From the NCBI RefSeq assembly GCF_014651515.1, contig NZ_BMXA01000009.1, positions 62,001 to 126,000 on the forward strand: 64,000 nt of DNA, in the 5' to 3' direction. Positions within the stretch are counted from its first letter, which is position 1; every line of letters starts with the position of its first letter. The notes below the pieces were generated by a model. The model worked only from the letters and a program-made list of their open reading frames with translations. It was not told the DNA's origin and did not search any database. Position numbers and translations under genes: made by a program. Positions 1 to 9,065 of this stretch are shown here, piece after piece. Source of the stretch: Arenicella chitinivorans. Lineage in GTDB: Bacteria > Pseudomonadota > Gammaproteobacteria > Arenicellales > Arenicellaceae.

Positions 1-1737
1 GCTACCGATTGGATTTCTCAGGCGGCTGAAAATGAGCGCGACCATTTAGCGCTAAAATTTGTTTCCCAGTTCGACCGCACGAGTTTAACGGGCTATCTGA
101 GTTACGATGATACGCAGGAAGATAATTATCAGCGAATCACGCTTGGGGAATTCGAAGCCGACCCAAGCACCGACCGATTGATAGCGGACTGGACTGGCAT
201 CCCCTATGTTGATCAAGTACATCGCCGAGGCTGGTCGACGTTACGCGAGAATATCTTTGGTTATCTCAAACTTGAAACCACGTTTGACAGCGGCCTTGAT
301 GTCACAGCCAGCCTCTATACGCACAAGAACGAAGGCCGAGGCGACTGGGTACCTCCGCAAATTGTGGACGTCATCGATGACCAAGGTGGTCCACAATCTG
401 AAATTACCGGCGGAGTGACCGCATTTGGCGACCCCATTGTTGGTGCTATTTACTTTGTTGACGCACAGGGTAATGCCCTGACAGCTCGTGCGGGTTGTGA
501 ATCCAGTATCACGTTTCCGTATGGTGGTGCTGGGGCTGAGTTTGATCCAGCCTGTTATCCCGCTGATGCCATTGCCGTACAATCGTACCGTCATACGCAC
601 TATGAGAAAGATCGGCTTGGCCTCACCGCAGACTTTACTTACGCCCTAGATTTGGGCGGCGTTGCCAATGAGCTACGCGGGGGTTTTTGGTATGAAGATC
701 AAGCCCGAAAAGAATGGCGTGACTGGCACAAAATCACAGACACTCGTGTTGGCCCTGAGTTCAATGCTCAACCATATTATGTTCAGTACGATCGCGAGTA
801 TCCGCGTGAGGTTCTAAATTACTTTTTGGAAGACAGCATTAACCTTGATTCGGTCACGATCACGCTGGGTGTACGCCAATTCTTCGTGGATGTCGAGCGC
901 CAAGACAATTTCAATGCAGCCAACGAAAGTCGCTTGAATTCAGATTCCGATGTTTTGTTTTCCGGTGGCTTCCGCTGGGATCTGCCAATCGCAGGTGCAG
1001 AGCTGTTTGCTGGGTATTCGGAGAACTTCAAAGCACTTAATGACCTGGTGTTGGAGCGTGATGCAGTCGACAGTTCAAACATCGAGCCCGAAACTTCTGA
1101 AAATCTTGAGATTGGGGTTCGCTACGACGGCGACGTGTTGCGTGGCAGTTTCGCTTACTTCAACACCACGTTTGATAATCGGCTGGAGTTTTTTGGTGCG
1201 CAGGAAGCCGGTAATATTCCTAATTACACGATCGGCACCGATGGTCGCTATGACAACGTAGGTGGCATTGAGACTGACGGCTTTGAGATTTCTGGTACCT
1301 ATTTAGCCAGTGACACATTGTCGTTGTACAGTGCTTTCACGTACATTGATGCGTCGTATGTCGGCACCGGATTAGGCGCAGCAGCCGATGCCGCGCTAGG
1401 GGTATTTCCTGACAATCAAGTCGTCAATACACCCGAGACTTCATGGGTATTCTCCGCGGATTGGGCTAACGAGGATTATCGTGCTGGCATCAGTGCAAAG
1501 CGTGTTGATGATCGTTTTATTGATCGCGCCAATACTCAGGTGGCAGAGGCCTACACCACAGCAGATTTATACCTAGGTGCCAAGGGCAGCGCCATCAGTG
1601 ATGAGTTAAGCGGTTTGGATTTCGGTTTGGTGGTAAACAATCTGTTTGATGAGTCGTATCTTGGCGGTATTTCTGGGTTTGGTGCCTGGTTAGGGGCCGC
1701 TCGTACGACAGTCGTCACAGTTTCCGCCGACTTCTGA
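1..1737 (+). CDS. TonB-dependent receptor, C-terminal part (5' truncated by window)
   Basis: Outer-membrane beta-barrel receptor for TonB-driven uptake of an unknown ligand. The reading frame is open from base 1, so the signal peptide, TonB box and plug lie outside the window and only the barrel is seen. The barrel shows alternating aromatic/polar strands, a late segment with the family pattern LDFGLVVNNLFDESY, and a C-terminal Phe (VTVSADF) as expected for BAM-inserted proteins. A PhoD-type phosphatase follows after a hairpin, so a link to organophosphate scavenging is possible, but this is inference from proximity only. Family assignment is firm; substrate is unknown. Confidence 0.9.
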   Translation, partial: ATDWISQAAENERDHLALKFVSQFDRTSLTGYLSYDDTQEDNYQRITLGEFEADPSTDRLIADWTGIPYVDQVHRRGWSTLRENIFGYLKLETTFDSGLDVTASLYTHKNEGRGDWVPPQIVDVIDDQGGPQSEITGGVTAFGDPIVGAIYFVDAQGNALTARAGCESSITFPYGGAGAEFDPACYPADAIAVQSYRHTHYEKDRLGLTADFTYALDLGGVANELRGGFWYEDQARKEWRDWHKITDTRVGPEFNAQPYYVQYDREYPREVLNYFLEDSINLDSVTITLGVRQFFVDVERQDNFNAANESRLNSDSDVLFSGGFRWDLPIAGAELFAGYSENFKALNDLVLERDAVDSSNIEPETSENLEIGVRYDGDVLRGSFAYFNTTFDNRLEFFGAQEAGNIPNYTIGTDGRYDNVGGIETDGFEISGTYLASDTLSLYSAFTYIDASYVGTGLGAAADAALGVFPDNQVVNTPETSWVFSADWANEDYRAGISAKRVDDRFIDRANTQVAEAYTTADLYLGAKGSAISDELSGLDFGLVVNNLFDESYLGGISGFGAWLGAARTTVVTVSADF

Positions 1738-1761
1738 GCTGTTGGCTGTATGATGAAATTA

Positions 1762-1788
1762 GACCGCGGGCACAGAAGGCGCGCGGTC
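1762..1788 (+). terminator. Hairpin after TonB receptor
   Basis: GACCGCG and CGCGGTC form a 7-bp perfect stem with a 13-nt loop, 24 nt past the receptor stop codon. The flanks are A-rich but there is no classical T run on the plus strand, so terminator function is only probable. Confidence 0.45.
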
Positions 1789-1828
1789 AAATAATGCCAG
1801 CAATGCACACACTACCAAACACTGACTT

Positions 1829-3511
1829 ATGCATCGACGAACCGTATTAACCGCGATCGCCAGCGCTGTATTGGCAGCTTGCGGACACCGCACACCACAT
1901 TTGCCTGCCACGAACACAGAGCTAGACGGTATTTCAAACTCAACGATCTTCCAGCACGGCGTTGCCAGTGGCGACCCGGATCAAACCAGTGTGGTTATTT
2001 GGACTCGAGTCAAGGTGAATGCGCCCGCATCGGTGCGTTGGGAAGTCTCGTTATCACCAACGTTTGCGCAACTCGTTGCCAGCGGGTCGACTGTCGCCAG
2101 TGTGGACACGGACTACACCGTGAAGGCGGTCCCAAAGAAGTTACAACCGGGCCAACGCTATTACTACCGGTTTATGGTGAAGGGTGTAACATCGCCGATC
2201 GGACGCACTCGGACGCTGCCGACTGGCAATGTTGAGCAGTATGGCATTGCGCTGGTGTCATGCTCTAACTTTGCCTTTGGCTATTTCAATGCGTACGATG
2301 CTATTGCCAATGACGCAAATGTCGATCTGGTTCTCCATACTGGGGATTATATTTACGAATACGGTGCCGATGGCTGGGGCGCTGACATTGCACGTAAACT
2401 CGACCGAGTACACAGCCCAGCACATGAAACGGTGTCGTTGAGTGATTACCGTACGCGGCATGCGCAATACAAAACGGATCATGGCAGCCAAGCAATGCAT
2501 GCTGCACACCCGATGATCTGCTGTTGGGATGACCATGAAAGCGCCAATAACCCCTGGTTAAACGGTGCGCAGAACCACCAAGCAGACAGCGAAGGCGATT
2601 GGTCTGATCGTCGCGCCGCAGCGGTGCAGGCATATTATGAATGGATGCCAGTGCGTGACCCAATCGATGCACAGAAACGTCTCGCTTTCTCTCGTCGCTA
2701 CAATATTGGAAACCTCGCGACCATTGTCACCTTGGAGTCACGTCACACCGCACGCACGCAACAAATTGACTACCTTGACTATGTGAATGACATCCAGTCA
2801 CAAGCCGATGCGGACGTGTTTAAAGCCAACGTAGTTGCTGATCCTCAACGGGAAATGGTATCGCCAGCAACACAGAAACTGTTAGTCGATGCCTTCGCGC
2901 AGTCCCGGCAGCAACACCAGCCATGGCGACTGATTGGCAATGCCAGTCCGATTGCGCGTATGCTGGTTCCGGATGTCGCGGCGAGCGGGATTACCGATAA
3001 TGAGCCAGCCGCGCAGCTCGAAAGCAACGCCGCCAAAGCGCTATTTTGGAAGGGGAAATATCACCTGCCGTTTTACACTGATACCTGGGACGGGTACCCC
3101 GCAGCGCGTGAACGCTTGTACGCGCAATGTCGAGCGCATGGGATCCAAGATATGGTGTTCTTAACCGGAGACAGTCACAGTTTTTGGCTAAACCAACTGG
3201 CCGACGAGCGGGGCAATGCGATGGGAATCGAAATTGGTACTGCAGGTGTTTCCTCACCCGGTGATTTTGTCGAAAGTGGTTGGAGTTTGCCGGTAGCGGC
3301 GCAACTCGACAGACTGTTTGAGTCTGAATTAGACGAAGTGATCTGGACTGACAATCTGCACCAAGGCTATGTGCGCGTCGACCTGACATCGGAAAAGCTA
3401 ATTAATCACTACATTGCGGTAAACACGGTATTGTCTGAAACCTACACCGCGAAGACCATTAAACAAGCCACTATTACCACCACGCAAGGGCAGCTTACGG
3501 TGGCACACTAA
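1829..3511 (+). CDS. PhoD-like alkaline phosphatase/phosphodiesterase lipoprotein
   Basis: Predicted exported metallophosphatase releasing phosphate from organic phosphoesters. The N-terminus has an RR pair (HRRTVL) and a hydrophobic stretch ending in a lipobox-like LAAC (Cys18), suggesting a Tat- or Sec-exported lipoprotein. The PhoD N-terminal domain pattern FQHGVASGDP...VVIWTRV is at residues 41-60. Metal-site motifs follow: HTGDYIYEYG, CWDDHESANNPW, and LTGDSHSFW near the C-terminus, then the family's EIGTAGVSSPG. The 560-residue length is normal for the family. It lies between a TonB receptor and an S9 peptidase on the same strand. Family call is firm; substrate range cannot be read from sequence. 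Confidence 0.9.
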   Translation: MHRRTVLTAIASAVLAACGHRTPHLPATNTELDGISNSTIFQHGVASGDPDQTSVVIWTRVKVNAPASVRWEVSLSPTFAQLVASGSTVASVDTDYTVKAVPKKLQPGQRYYYRFMVKGVTSPIGRTRTLPTGNVEQYGIALVSCSNFAFGYFNAYDAIANDANVDLVLHTGDYIYEYGADGWGADIARKLDRVHSPAHETVSLSDYRTRHAQYKTDHGSQAMHAAHPMICCWDDHESANNPWLNGAQNHQADSEGDWSDRRAAAVQAYYEWMPVRDPIDAQKRLAFSRRYNIGNLATIVTLESRHTARTQQIDYLDYVNDIQSQADADVFKANVVADPQREMVSPATQKLLVDAFAQSRQQHQPWRLIGNASPIARMLVPDVAASGITDNEPAAQLESNAAKALFWKGKYHLPFYTDTWDGYPAARERLYAQCRAHGIQDMVFLTGDSHSFWLNQLADERGNAMGIEIGTAGVSSPGDFVESGWSLPVAAQLDRLFESELDEVIWTDNLHQGYVRVDLTSEKLINHYIAVNTVLSETYTAKTIKQATITTTQGQLTVAH

Positions 3512-3605
3512 TTGAATGTCGGCGTACTGTCGGTCAGGTGTACATTATCTAAGCAAATGGGCTAGACTCCCTAGACCGAAAAACAGTCTACGTGGACCCG
3601 AATTT

Positions 3606-5690
3606 ATGATGCTTAAAAAGTTGTTTGTTGCCTTGGTCATCTGCAGTGTGCCAGTCAACGCCGTAATGGCGAAATCCCAGCCGTCAGAGCCTGAGCCCGC
3701 TGACCCGCGTAAGTTTACCTCCGATCGTGTGTTTGATTTGGAGTATACGGATTCGCCACGCGTGTCACCGGACGGTCGTACCGTGCTTTACCTACGTAAA
3801 TCCATGGACAAATTTCAAGACAAAGTGGTCGGCCGCTTGTGGTCGTATGACGTGCGTAGCAAACGACACCGTCCAATGTTCGACGGCGACAGTTCAATAT
3901 CGTCGGTGCAATGGTCGCCGTCAGGTGATCGCATACTGTATGTCACCAGCTATGAGGGTAAACCCAGCCTGCGAGTTCGCTACATGGATTCGGGCGACAG
4001 TTTTCAGATCGCGCAATTTGAGCATGGTCCTCGCAATCCTGTTTGGTCACCCAACGGCAAATTGATTGCGTTTTCCATGTTCGTGCCGAGCGATAAAGCC
4101 TCTTTTGCCACGGCACCCAAGGCGCCCAAAGACGCTGAATGGTCTGAACCAGCCAAAGTCATCGACGATCTGGTATTTCGTTTTGACGGCGCAGGAGAGC
4201 TTGAGAAGGGCGTCTCGCAGGTTTTTGTGATCAGCGCTGATGGTGGTACCGCACGTCAAATCACCGAGAGCAAAAATGGCTTGTCATCTCCTGCCTGGCT
4301 GAGCAATGATGCGCTCGTGGTTGATGGCAATGAGTCGGCTTTCCCAGAATTAGACCCGGTCGAATCGGAGGTCTACCGCGTTAACCTTGATGACCAAAGT
4401 ATCACTGCATTGACTGAACGCGATGGGCCTGATTATGCGCCAGCCGTCTCACCTAATGGCCGATTAATTGCTTATCGCGGCTACGACGACCAGCTCAAGG
4501 CTTATCAACAGACAGATCTTTACGTGATGGATGCCGACGGTAGCAATAAACGCAACCTGACAGCAGATTACGACCGAACCATTGGTGGTGTGCAATGGAC
4601 GAGTGACAACACACTGTTGGCACAAGTGAACGTCGACGGAGAAACGCACCTGCTGTCAATCAACTTGTCTAGCAAAGTGTCAACCATCGCAACCGATGTC
4701 GGTGGCACGTCCATTGGGCGCCCCTACGCCTCCGGCAGCTTTGACTCTGCTAAGGGCCTGATCGCATACACACAAGCAAGTGCGACGCGACCAGCAGAGC
4801 TGGCCCTGCATTCAGGTGGTAAATCGAACACCGTGACCGACCTCAACAGCGACGCGCTCGCTCATTTGGATATTGCGCCGATAGAAGAGTTCAAAGTTAA
4901 ATCCAGTCACGATGAGCGCGAAATTGAAGCTTGGGTAGCACTGCCAAAAGGTTTCAAAGCAGACGGCAGCTTTCCACTGATTCTCGAAATTCACGGTGGC
5001 CCATTTGCGATGTACGGTCCATTTTTCGCTGCCGAGATTCAACGGTATGCCGCTGAAGGTTACGTCACAGTGTACGTCAACCCGCGTGGTTCAACGAGCT
5101 ACGGCGAAGAATTCGCGCAGCTTATCGATAAAGCGTATCCGAGCTTTGATCACGATGATTTGATGTCGGTAGTGGATGACCTAGTAGCGCGCAAATACGC
5201 CGACCCTGAGCGTTTGTTTATCACTGGCGGGTCCGGTGGTGGTGTTTTGACCGCCTGGGCAGTGGGCAAAACCGATCGTTTTGCAGCAGCAGCAACCATC
5301 AAGCCGGTTATTAACTGGGCAACGATGGCATTGGCGGCAGACATCTCAGCCTATGTTGCACGCCACTGGATGGGCATGATGCCCTGGGAGAATCCTGAAT
5401 TTTACTGGAAGCAATCACCGATCTCTCTGGTTGGTAATGTCACTACGCCAACCATGGTGATGGTGGGCGAACAGGACTGGCGTACTCCAACTTGGGAAGC
5501 AGAACAGTTCTACACCGCACTCAAACTACAAAAAGTCGATAGCGTACTGGTCCGCATACCTGGCGCATCGCACTCCATTGCGTCCCGTCCAAGCCGCTTA
5601 ATCGCCAAAGTGGACAACATTCTGGGTTGGTTCGCTAAGTATGATCCGGCGAATAAACAAAGCGCTGAATTAGAAGCAAAAGACGAATAG
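3606..5690 (+). CDS. Exported S9 family (prolyl oligopeptidase/DPP-like) peptidase
   Basis: Serine peptidase of clan SC with an N-terminal beta-propeller and C-terminal alpha/beta hydrolase. I choose the ATG at 3606 over the upstream one at 3516 because it gives MMLKKLFVALVICSVPVNAVMA, a clean signal peptide; the protein is then 694 residues. Propeller repeats show the WSP(N/S)G and ISADGG patterns of TolB/DPP blades. The catalytic triad is visible: Ser543 in GGSGGG, Asp624 in GEQDWRTP and His656 in GASHSI. It probably acts in the periplasm on short peptides. It is co-directional with PhoD, only about 95 nt downstream. Confident on family, not on specificity. Confidence 0.92.
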   Translation: MMLKKLFVALVICSVPVNAVMAKSQPSEPEPADPRKFTSDRVFDLEYTDSPRVSPDGRTVLYLRKSMDKFQDKVVGRLWSYDVRSKRHRPMFDGDSSISSVQWSPSGDRILYVTSYEGKPSLRVRYMDSGDSFQIAQFEHGPRNPVWSPNGKLIAFSMFVPSDKASFATAPKAPKDAEWSEPAKVIDDLVFRFDGAGELEKGVSQVFVISADGGTARQITESKNGLSSPAWLSNDALVVDGNESAFPELDPVESEVYRVNLDDQSITALTERDGPDYAPAVSPNGRLIAYRGYDDQLKAYQQTDLYVMDADGSNKRNLTADYDRTIGGVQWTSDNTLLAQVNVDGETHLLSINLSSKVSTIATDVGGTSIGRPYASGSFDSAKGLIAYTQASATRPAELALHSGGKSNTVTDLNSDALAHLDIAPIEEFKVKSSHDEREIEAWVALPKGFKADGSFPLILEIHGGPFAMYGPFFAAEIQRYAAEGYVTVYVNPRGSTSYGEEFAQLIDKAYPSFDHDDLMSVVDDLVARKYADPERLFITGGSGGGVLTAWAVGKTDRFAAAATIKPVINWATMALAADISAYVARHWMGMMPWENPEFYWKQSPISLVGNVTTPTMVMVGEQDWRTPTWEAEQFYTALKLQKVDSVLVRIPGASHSIASRPSRLIAKVDNILGWFAKYDPANKQSAELEAKDE

Positions 5691-5700
5691 ACGTCACGCT

Positions 5701-6651
5701 ATGTTAAGGCACCCAGAGCAGCACAATTTGAGTAGCCGGTGGTTACTGGTGCTCACTTTGTTGACTGCTCTGGTGTACTCGACGAGCGCCACCGCTCGGA
5801 TGGAGCCCATCTGCTGGTATCAACTCATTGATAAGAGCCAACTGATTGTCAAAGGTCAGGTAACTGCATTAAAACTGGTTAAATCGCGGAGTGGAAGCGC
5901 CTTTGTAAAGCACACTGTCTCAGTTTCAGATTTCATTAAACTGACAGCAACGCCAGCCTCAGACATCGAAATAGAATCGGAACTGGCTATTTATAGTGGA
6001 CGACCAACCAGCGAACTGCGTATTGGTGACACCGCCTACTTTTTTATTAACTCTAATTTCGGTAAATGGTTTCTATCAGATCCCGACGTCGCTGCCTGGC
6101 GTTTAACGCATGAAATCAAAATGTGGGCAGACGCTTGGGTGATCTTTGATTTAGGTTCAACCTATGTGCTAACGCCAGAGCGCCCAGATGTATTGCTGGA
6201 CGTACCTGAAGAGTTAAAAAGGAACAATAACTACATCTTAAGGTCTGAGATCCTTAAAATCGCTGCGCCACACACTGGGGCGTTTTACACGGAAGACGCA
6301 CTTTTAGCGTATTTCAAGGCAGAAAAATGTGACCTGAGTTTGGCACAGCAGAGACGCGCTAACTCGTTGATCAGTGACTCTATGCAACATAATGATCGGT
6401 GCTTTAGCCCGCCTAACAATTTGACCTTCAAGCCAACTCGGCAACTCGGCCAAATGTGTGAATTTGAAGCCGTTTATGAGTACAAAATCGCCGATCATTC
6501 CTCGGTTCAAAAGGTGGTCGCTGTAGCAGATATGGACGCTCAGCGTATCGACGGTGCTTTTTGCTTTATACCATACGAAATTATACGGACTCGAGGCCAA
6601 GACCACCCAATGTACGTACGCTATGCGCAGGACATGTGGTCACTGGAATAG
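5701..6651 (+). CDS. Exported protein of unknown function
   Basis: Begins 10 nt after the S9 peptidase stop, so probably co-transcribed with it. The N-terminus (residues 1-33) has a hydrophobic core LLVLTLLTALVYS followed by an Ala-rich cleavage-like site (SATARM), indicating export. The mature part of about 280 residues includes a segment resembling small periplasmic beta-domain proteins (IVKGQVTALKL...FVKHTVSVSDFIK) and several Cys residues that could form disulfides. I do not recognise a family. A Ser/Thr-rich first half and Cys-containing second half are all that can be described. Confidence 0.75.
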   Translation: MLRHPEQHNLSSRWLLVLTLLTALVYSTSATARMEPICWYQLIDKSQLIVKGQVTALKLVKSRSGSAFVKHTVSVSDFIKLTATPASDIEIESELAIYSGRPTSELRIGDTAYFFINSNFGKWFLSDPDVAAWRLTHEIKMWADAWVIFDLGSTYVLTPERPDVLLDVPEELKRNNNYILRSEILKIAAPHTGAFYTEDALLAYFKAEKCDLSLAQQRRANSLISDSMQHNDRCFSPPNNLTFKPTRQLGQMCEFEAVYEYKIADHSSVQKVVAVADMDAQRIDGAFCFIPYEIIRTRGQDHPMYVRYAQDMWSLE

Positions 6652-6656
6652 GGTGT

Positions 6657-7580
6657 TCACGGGTTACGGAGTGTTTGTGTCAACCCGGTTCGATAGGGCG
6701 TGATTTCAAACTCAGGGAAGCGTTGTTTGAATTTGTCAGACACAAAGATATTGTCGTGAGCATAACGCGGTAACAATTCGAGCGTGCCGCGTACCGACTT
6801 ATTAAACAGACCCATGACGTGTAGTTGCCATGCTTTAAGCACTTTGTGGTCGCAGGGGCGTTGCAGTATGTCAGATGCTAACGCAATGAATTGTTGATAC
6901 GTCAGCCGTTGATCATCACAAGGAAGATGCCAAGTCTGATTAAAGGCGTGATCTGTATTGCCGAGTAGCGCCATCGCGCGACTCGCATCCGGTGTGTAGA
7001 TCAAGGTCCGCAGCGTGTTGTCGGCAATAAAGACCCGCGCTGGCTTACCTGCGCGTAATGGCGACAATATGGTCGCGTTGGTGATGCTTTGGGTTTTACC
7101 GGGTCCGTAAAATTCTGGCGCGCGACAGATCAGCGCCTCGATATGTCCCGCTTGCATTGCCGCAAGGAGCTGGTTCGCAATCTGCGCCCTAACTCGACCC
7201 TTGGCACCGTTGGGCTTAAACCGCGTCTGTTCTGTCTGTGGTTCACTGGTCTGCGCATACATATAGGTATTGTCAAAGAACACCAGTTTCGCACGATGCT
7301 CGCGACAGCCTTCAATCACGTGCTGCATGATCAGCGGCCATTGTTTTACCCAACGCGCGGTATCCATTGGCAGTCCTGCCGTGAGGTAGACGACCGTTGA
7401 ACCTGCAATCGCTGCCGAAGTCTGCGATGGATCCAGTAGGTCTGCACTCATAACTGAGTCAGATTCGTTAATCTTTTGCGGATAACGACTGACCACGCGA
7501 ATTGCATCAGTGTGATGCGCATTGAGAGCAAGTGCTAGTTCAGTGCCGATCTGGCCGCTTGCACCGAGGATGGTCTGCAT
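6657..7580 (-). CDS. NAD(P)-binding epimerase/dehydratase-like protein
   Basis: Atypical short-chain dehydrogenase-fold protein of 307 residues. The N-terminal Rossmann motif is TILGASGQIG (residues 3-12), followed by a strand ending VVSRYPQK. A VVYLTAGL strand matches the second nucleotide-binding motif. A classical YxxxK is not obvious (the region reads FFDNTYMYAQ), so it may belong to the NmrA/atypical SDR group rather than to catalytically classical epimerases. It is convergent with the preceding gene (5 nt between stops) and divergent from the ANR-box-controlled gene at 7708. Reaction unknown. Confidence 0.8.
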   Translation of the reverse strand: MQTILGASGQIGTELALALNAHHTDAIRVVSRYPQKINESDSVMSADLLDPSQTSAAIAGSTVVYLTAGLPMDTARWVKQWPLIMQHVIEGCREHRAKLVFFDNTYMYAQTSEPQTEQTRFKPNGAKGRVRAQIANQLLAAMQAGHIEALICRAPEFYGPGKTQSITNATILSPLRAGKPARVFIADNTLRTLIYTPDASRAMALLGNTDHAFNQTWHLPCDDQRLTYQQFIALASDILQRPCDHKVLKAWQLHVMGLFNKSVRGTLELLPRYAHDNIFVSDKFKQRFPEFEITPYRTGLTQTLRNP

Positions 7581-7630
7581 AATGTTTGGCTTGTGTATTG
7601 TGAGTGCGTCGTTGGATGAAGGCTAATATA

Positions 7631-7644
7631 TTGATCTGAGTCAA
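7631..7644. promoter_or_regulatory. ANR/FNR-type box
   Basis: TTGATCTGAGTCAA matches the TTGAT-N4-(A/G)TCAA dyad used by FNR/ANR/DNR regulators. It is 64 bp upstream of the start at 7708, a spacing compatible with a class II (-41.5) activator site. It lies in the divergent intergenic region, so it could also affect the minus-strand gene. Confidence 0.55.
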
Positions 7645-7707
7645 TTTTTCCGCCGCGGCGGCTGCTATGGTTAATGTGAGCTGACTTCCAACTATGAGGT
7701 ATATCCT

Positions 7708-7896
7708 ATGTTCACTGCAAATATTAACTCTACTGATCGAATCATCCGTTTGATTCTTGGTCTGGTCCTGATTAGTCTGGCGTTCTTTGGTCCACAAACG
7801 CCGTGGGGCTATCTGGGCATTATCTTGGTGGTGACGGCATTTATCAATTTCTGCCCGCTGTATGCCGTATTTGGGTTCAGCACCAAAAAGAAATAA
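7708..7896 (+). CDS. DUF2892 (YgaP-like) small inner-membrane protein
   Basis: A 62-residue protein with the family pattern N-(I/V)-xxxDRxIRLxLGLxL at the start (INSTDRIIRLILGLVLISLA) and two predicted membrane spans (residues about 15-30 and 35-55), including NFCPLYAVFG, the usual C-terminal signature. A GAGG ribosome-binding site sits 8 nt before the ATG. DUF2892 proteins are often near rhodanese or redox genes; here a phosphatase-like lipoprotein follows 22 nt downstream and an ANR-type box lies upstream, suggesting oxygen-responsive expression. Function is not established. Confidence 0.85.
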   Translation: MFTANINSTDRIIRLILGLVLISLAFFGPQTPWGYLGIILVVTAFINFCPLYAVFGFSTKKK

Positions 7897-7918
7897 CTTT
7901 TAACTGAGGAAGTACACC

Positions 7919-8464
7919 GTGATCAACCTGCATAACGCCCGCGCCTTGTCCGTTGCATTCGCAACTATACTAACGGTATTAACTGGCTGTACCAATCACC
8001 AAACCACCACACACGAGTCGCACCCCTCTGAAATCGCGTATCCGGCCTCGATTAAGCACGTTGAAAATGGCATGTACTCGGCATCTCAACCCTCGCAAAG
8101 CGACCTGCGTGCGCTCAAAGCGCTAGGGGTTAAAACGGTAATTAGTCTGCGTAACCCAGCGGAAATTGATTGGGATGAGGCAGCGTTGGTGTCTGAACTC
8201 GGCATGCAGTTTATAAATCTTCCGGTTGCCGGCGCTGCTGGCGTCAACGAAGAGAATGCGCGTGAGCTTGCTCGCCTCATTGGTCAGCATGATGATGAGC
8301 CATTACTTGTTCATTGTGGCAGTGGCAATCGCGTCGGTGCATTGATGGCCACCGCCGCTAACAAGGTTGACCAGCAAGATGCAGAGACGTCAATCGCGAT
8401 CGGAAAAAAGTGGGGAATGACAACCTTAGAGCCCAAAGTTCGTTGGCTTATCGAGTCTGAGTAA
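7919..8464 (+). CDS. Dual-specificity/beta-lactamase-hydrolase-like phosphatase lipoprotein
   Basis: Starts with GTG at 7919, preceded by GAGGA. The N-terminus is a lipoprotein signal with LTGC as lipobox. The body matches the DUF442/cysteine phosphatase fold: SASQPSQSDLRALKALGVKTVISLR, then the active-site loop VHCGSGNRVG, which fits the HCx5R phosphatase signature (Cys nucleophile, Arg phosphate ligand). Length 181 residues is normal for this family. It forms a two-gene unit with the DUF2892 protein. Substrate unknown; members of this family occur in sulfide and redox loci. Confidence 0.82.
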   Translation: MINLHNARALSVAFATILTVLTGCTNHQTTTHESHPSEIAYPASIKHVENGMYSASQPSQSDLRALKALGVKTVISLRNPAEIDWDEAALVSELGMQFINLPVAGAAGVNEENARELARLIGQHDDEPLLVHCGSGNRVGALMATAANKVDQQDAETSIAIGKKWGMTTLEPKVRWLIESE

Positions 8465-8547
8465 TCAGGCTCGAGTTTTGCCGCTATTCGGTTTATTATT
8501 GTTGCCTATTGTGTACTCGTAAATAGTCTCGAACCCAACCGCTTCGC

Positions 8548-8934
8548 ATGTTAGCTCACATCACAGATCGAACTCGCAAATCACAGCGCAATAGTCGCTG
8601 GATCGCGCAGTGGCTTGTGTTGTTGATGTTGGTCAACACGCTCGCAGCAGCCACACAATCAAGCACACCAACGCAAGTGCTGTTGTGCACCAGTCAGGGT
8701 TATCAATGGGTTTCAATTGAAGAGCAGGGCAGCTCTGAATCCAAGCAGAGCGTTTACCATTGTGCATTCTGCTTGTTCAACACGGATGTCGATCTGCCAA
8801 TCGTCAATAGTGTATCCGACTGGTCTGGCCCGATTCTGGCGCACCAGTTTTTGCGCCAACCGAACGCGCACCATCTACTCTCGACCGATCGCGTCTATCG
8901 TCACCCGAACCGCGCACCACCTTATACCTGTTAA
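8548..8934 (+). CDS. DUF2946-like exported protein, probably copper-related
   Basis: A 128-residue protein with an N-terminal hydrophobic segment (WLVLLMLVNTLAAA) acting as signal or anchor, then VLLCTSQGYQWV, a paired-cysteine motif HCAFC (residues 73-77), and an Arg-Ala-Pro-Pro C-terminus. This order (CT.G, HCxxC, RAPP end) is what I associate with DUF2946 proteins found next to copper TonB receptors. It precedes such a receptor by 131 nt on the same strand. Cysteine pairs make metal binding plausible. Role inferred from neighbourhood. Confidence 0.65.
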   Translation: MLAHITDRTRKSQRNSRWIAQWLVLLMLVNTLAAATQSSTPTQVLLCTSQGYQWVSIEEQGSSESKQSVYHCAFCLFNTDVDLPIVNSVSDWSGPILAHQFLRQPNAHHLLSTDRVYRHPNRAPPYTC

Positions 8935-9065
8935 TTTTTCAGACCTAATTCGTCGCTGTCATGGTTGCTCACACGCAGAATGCGGGTAAGCCTGATCTCG
9001 ACAACAAAACTGATCGAACACCGTGCTGACAAAACCATGGTGGACAAATTAAGAGGAATCACATT

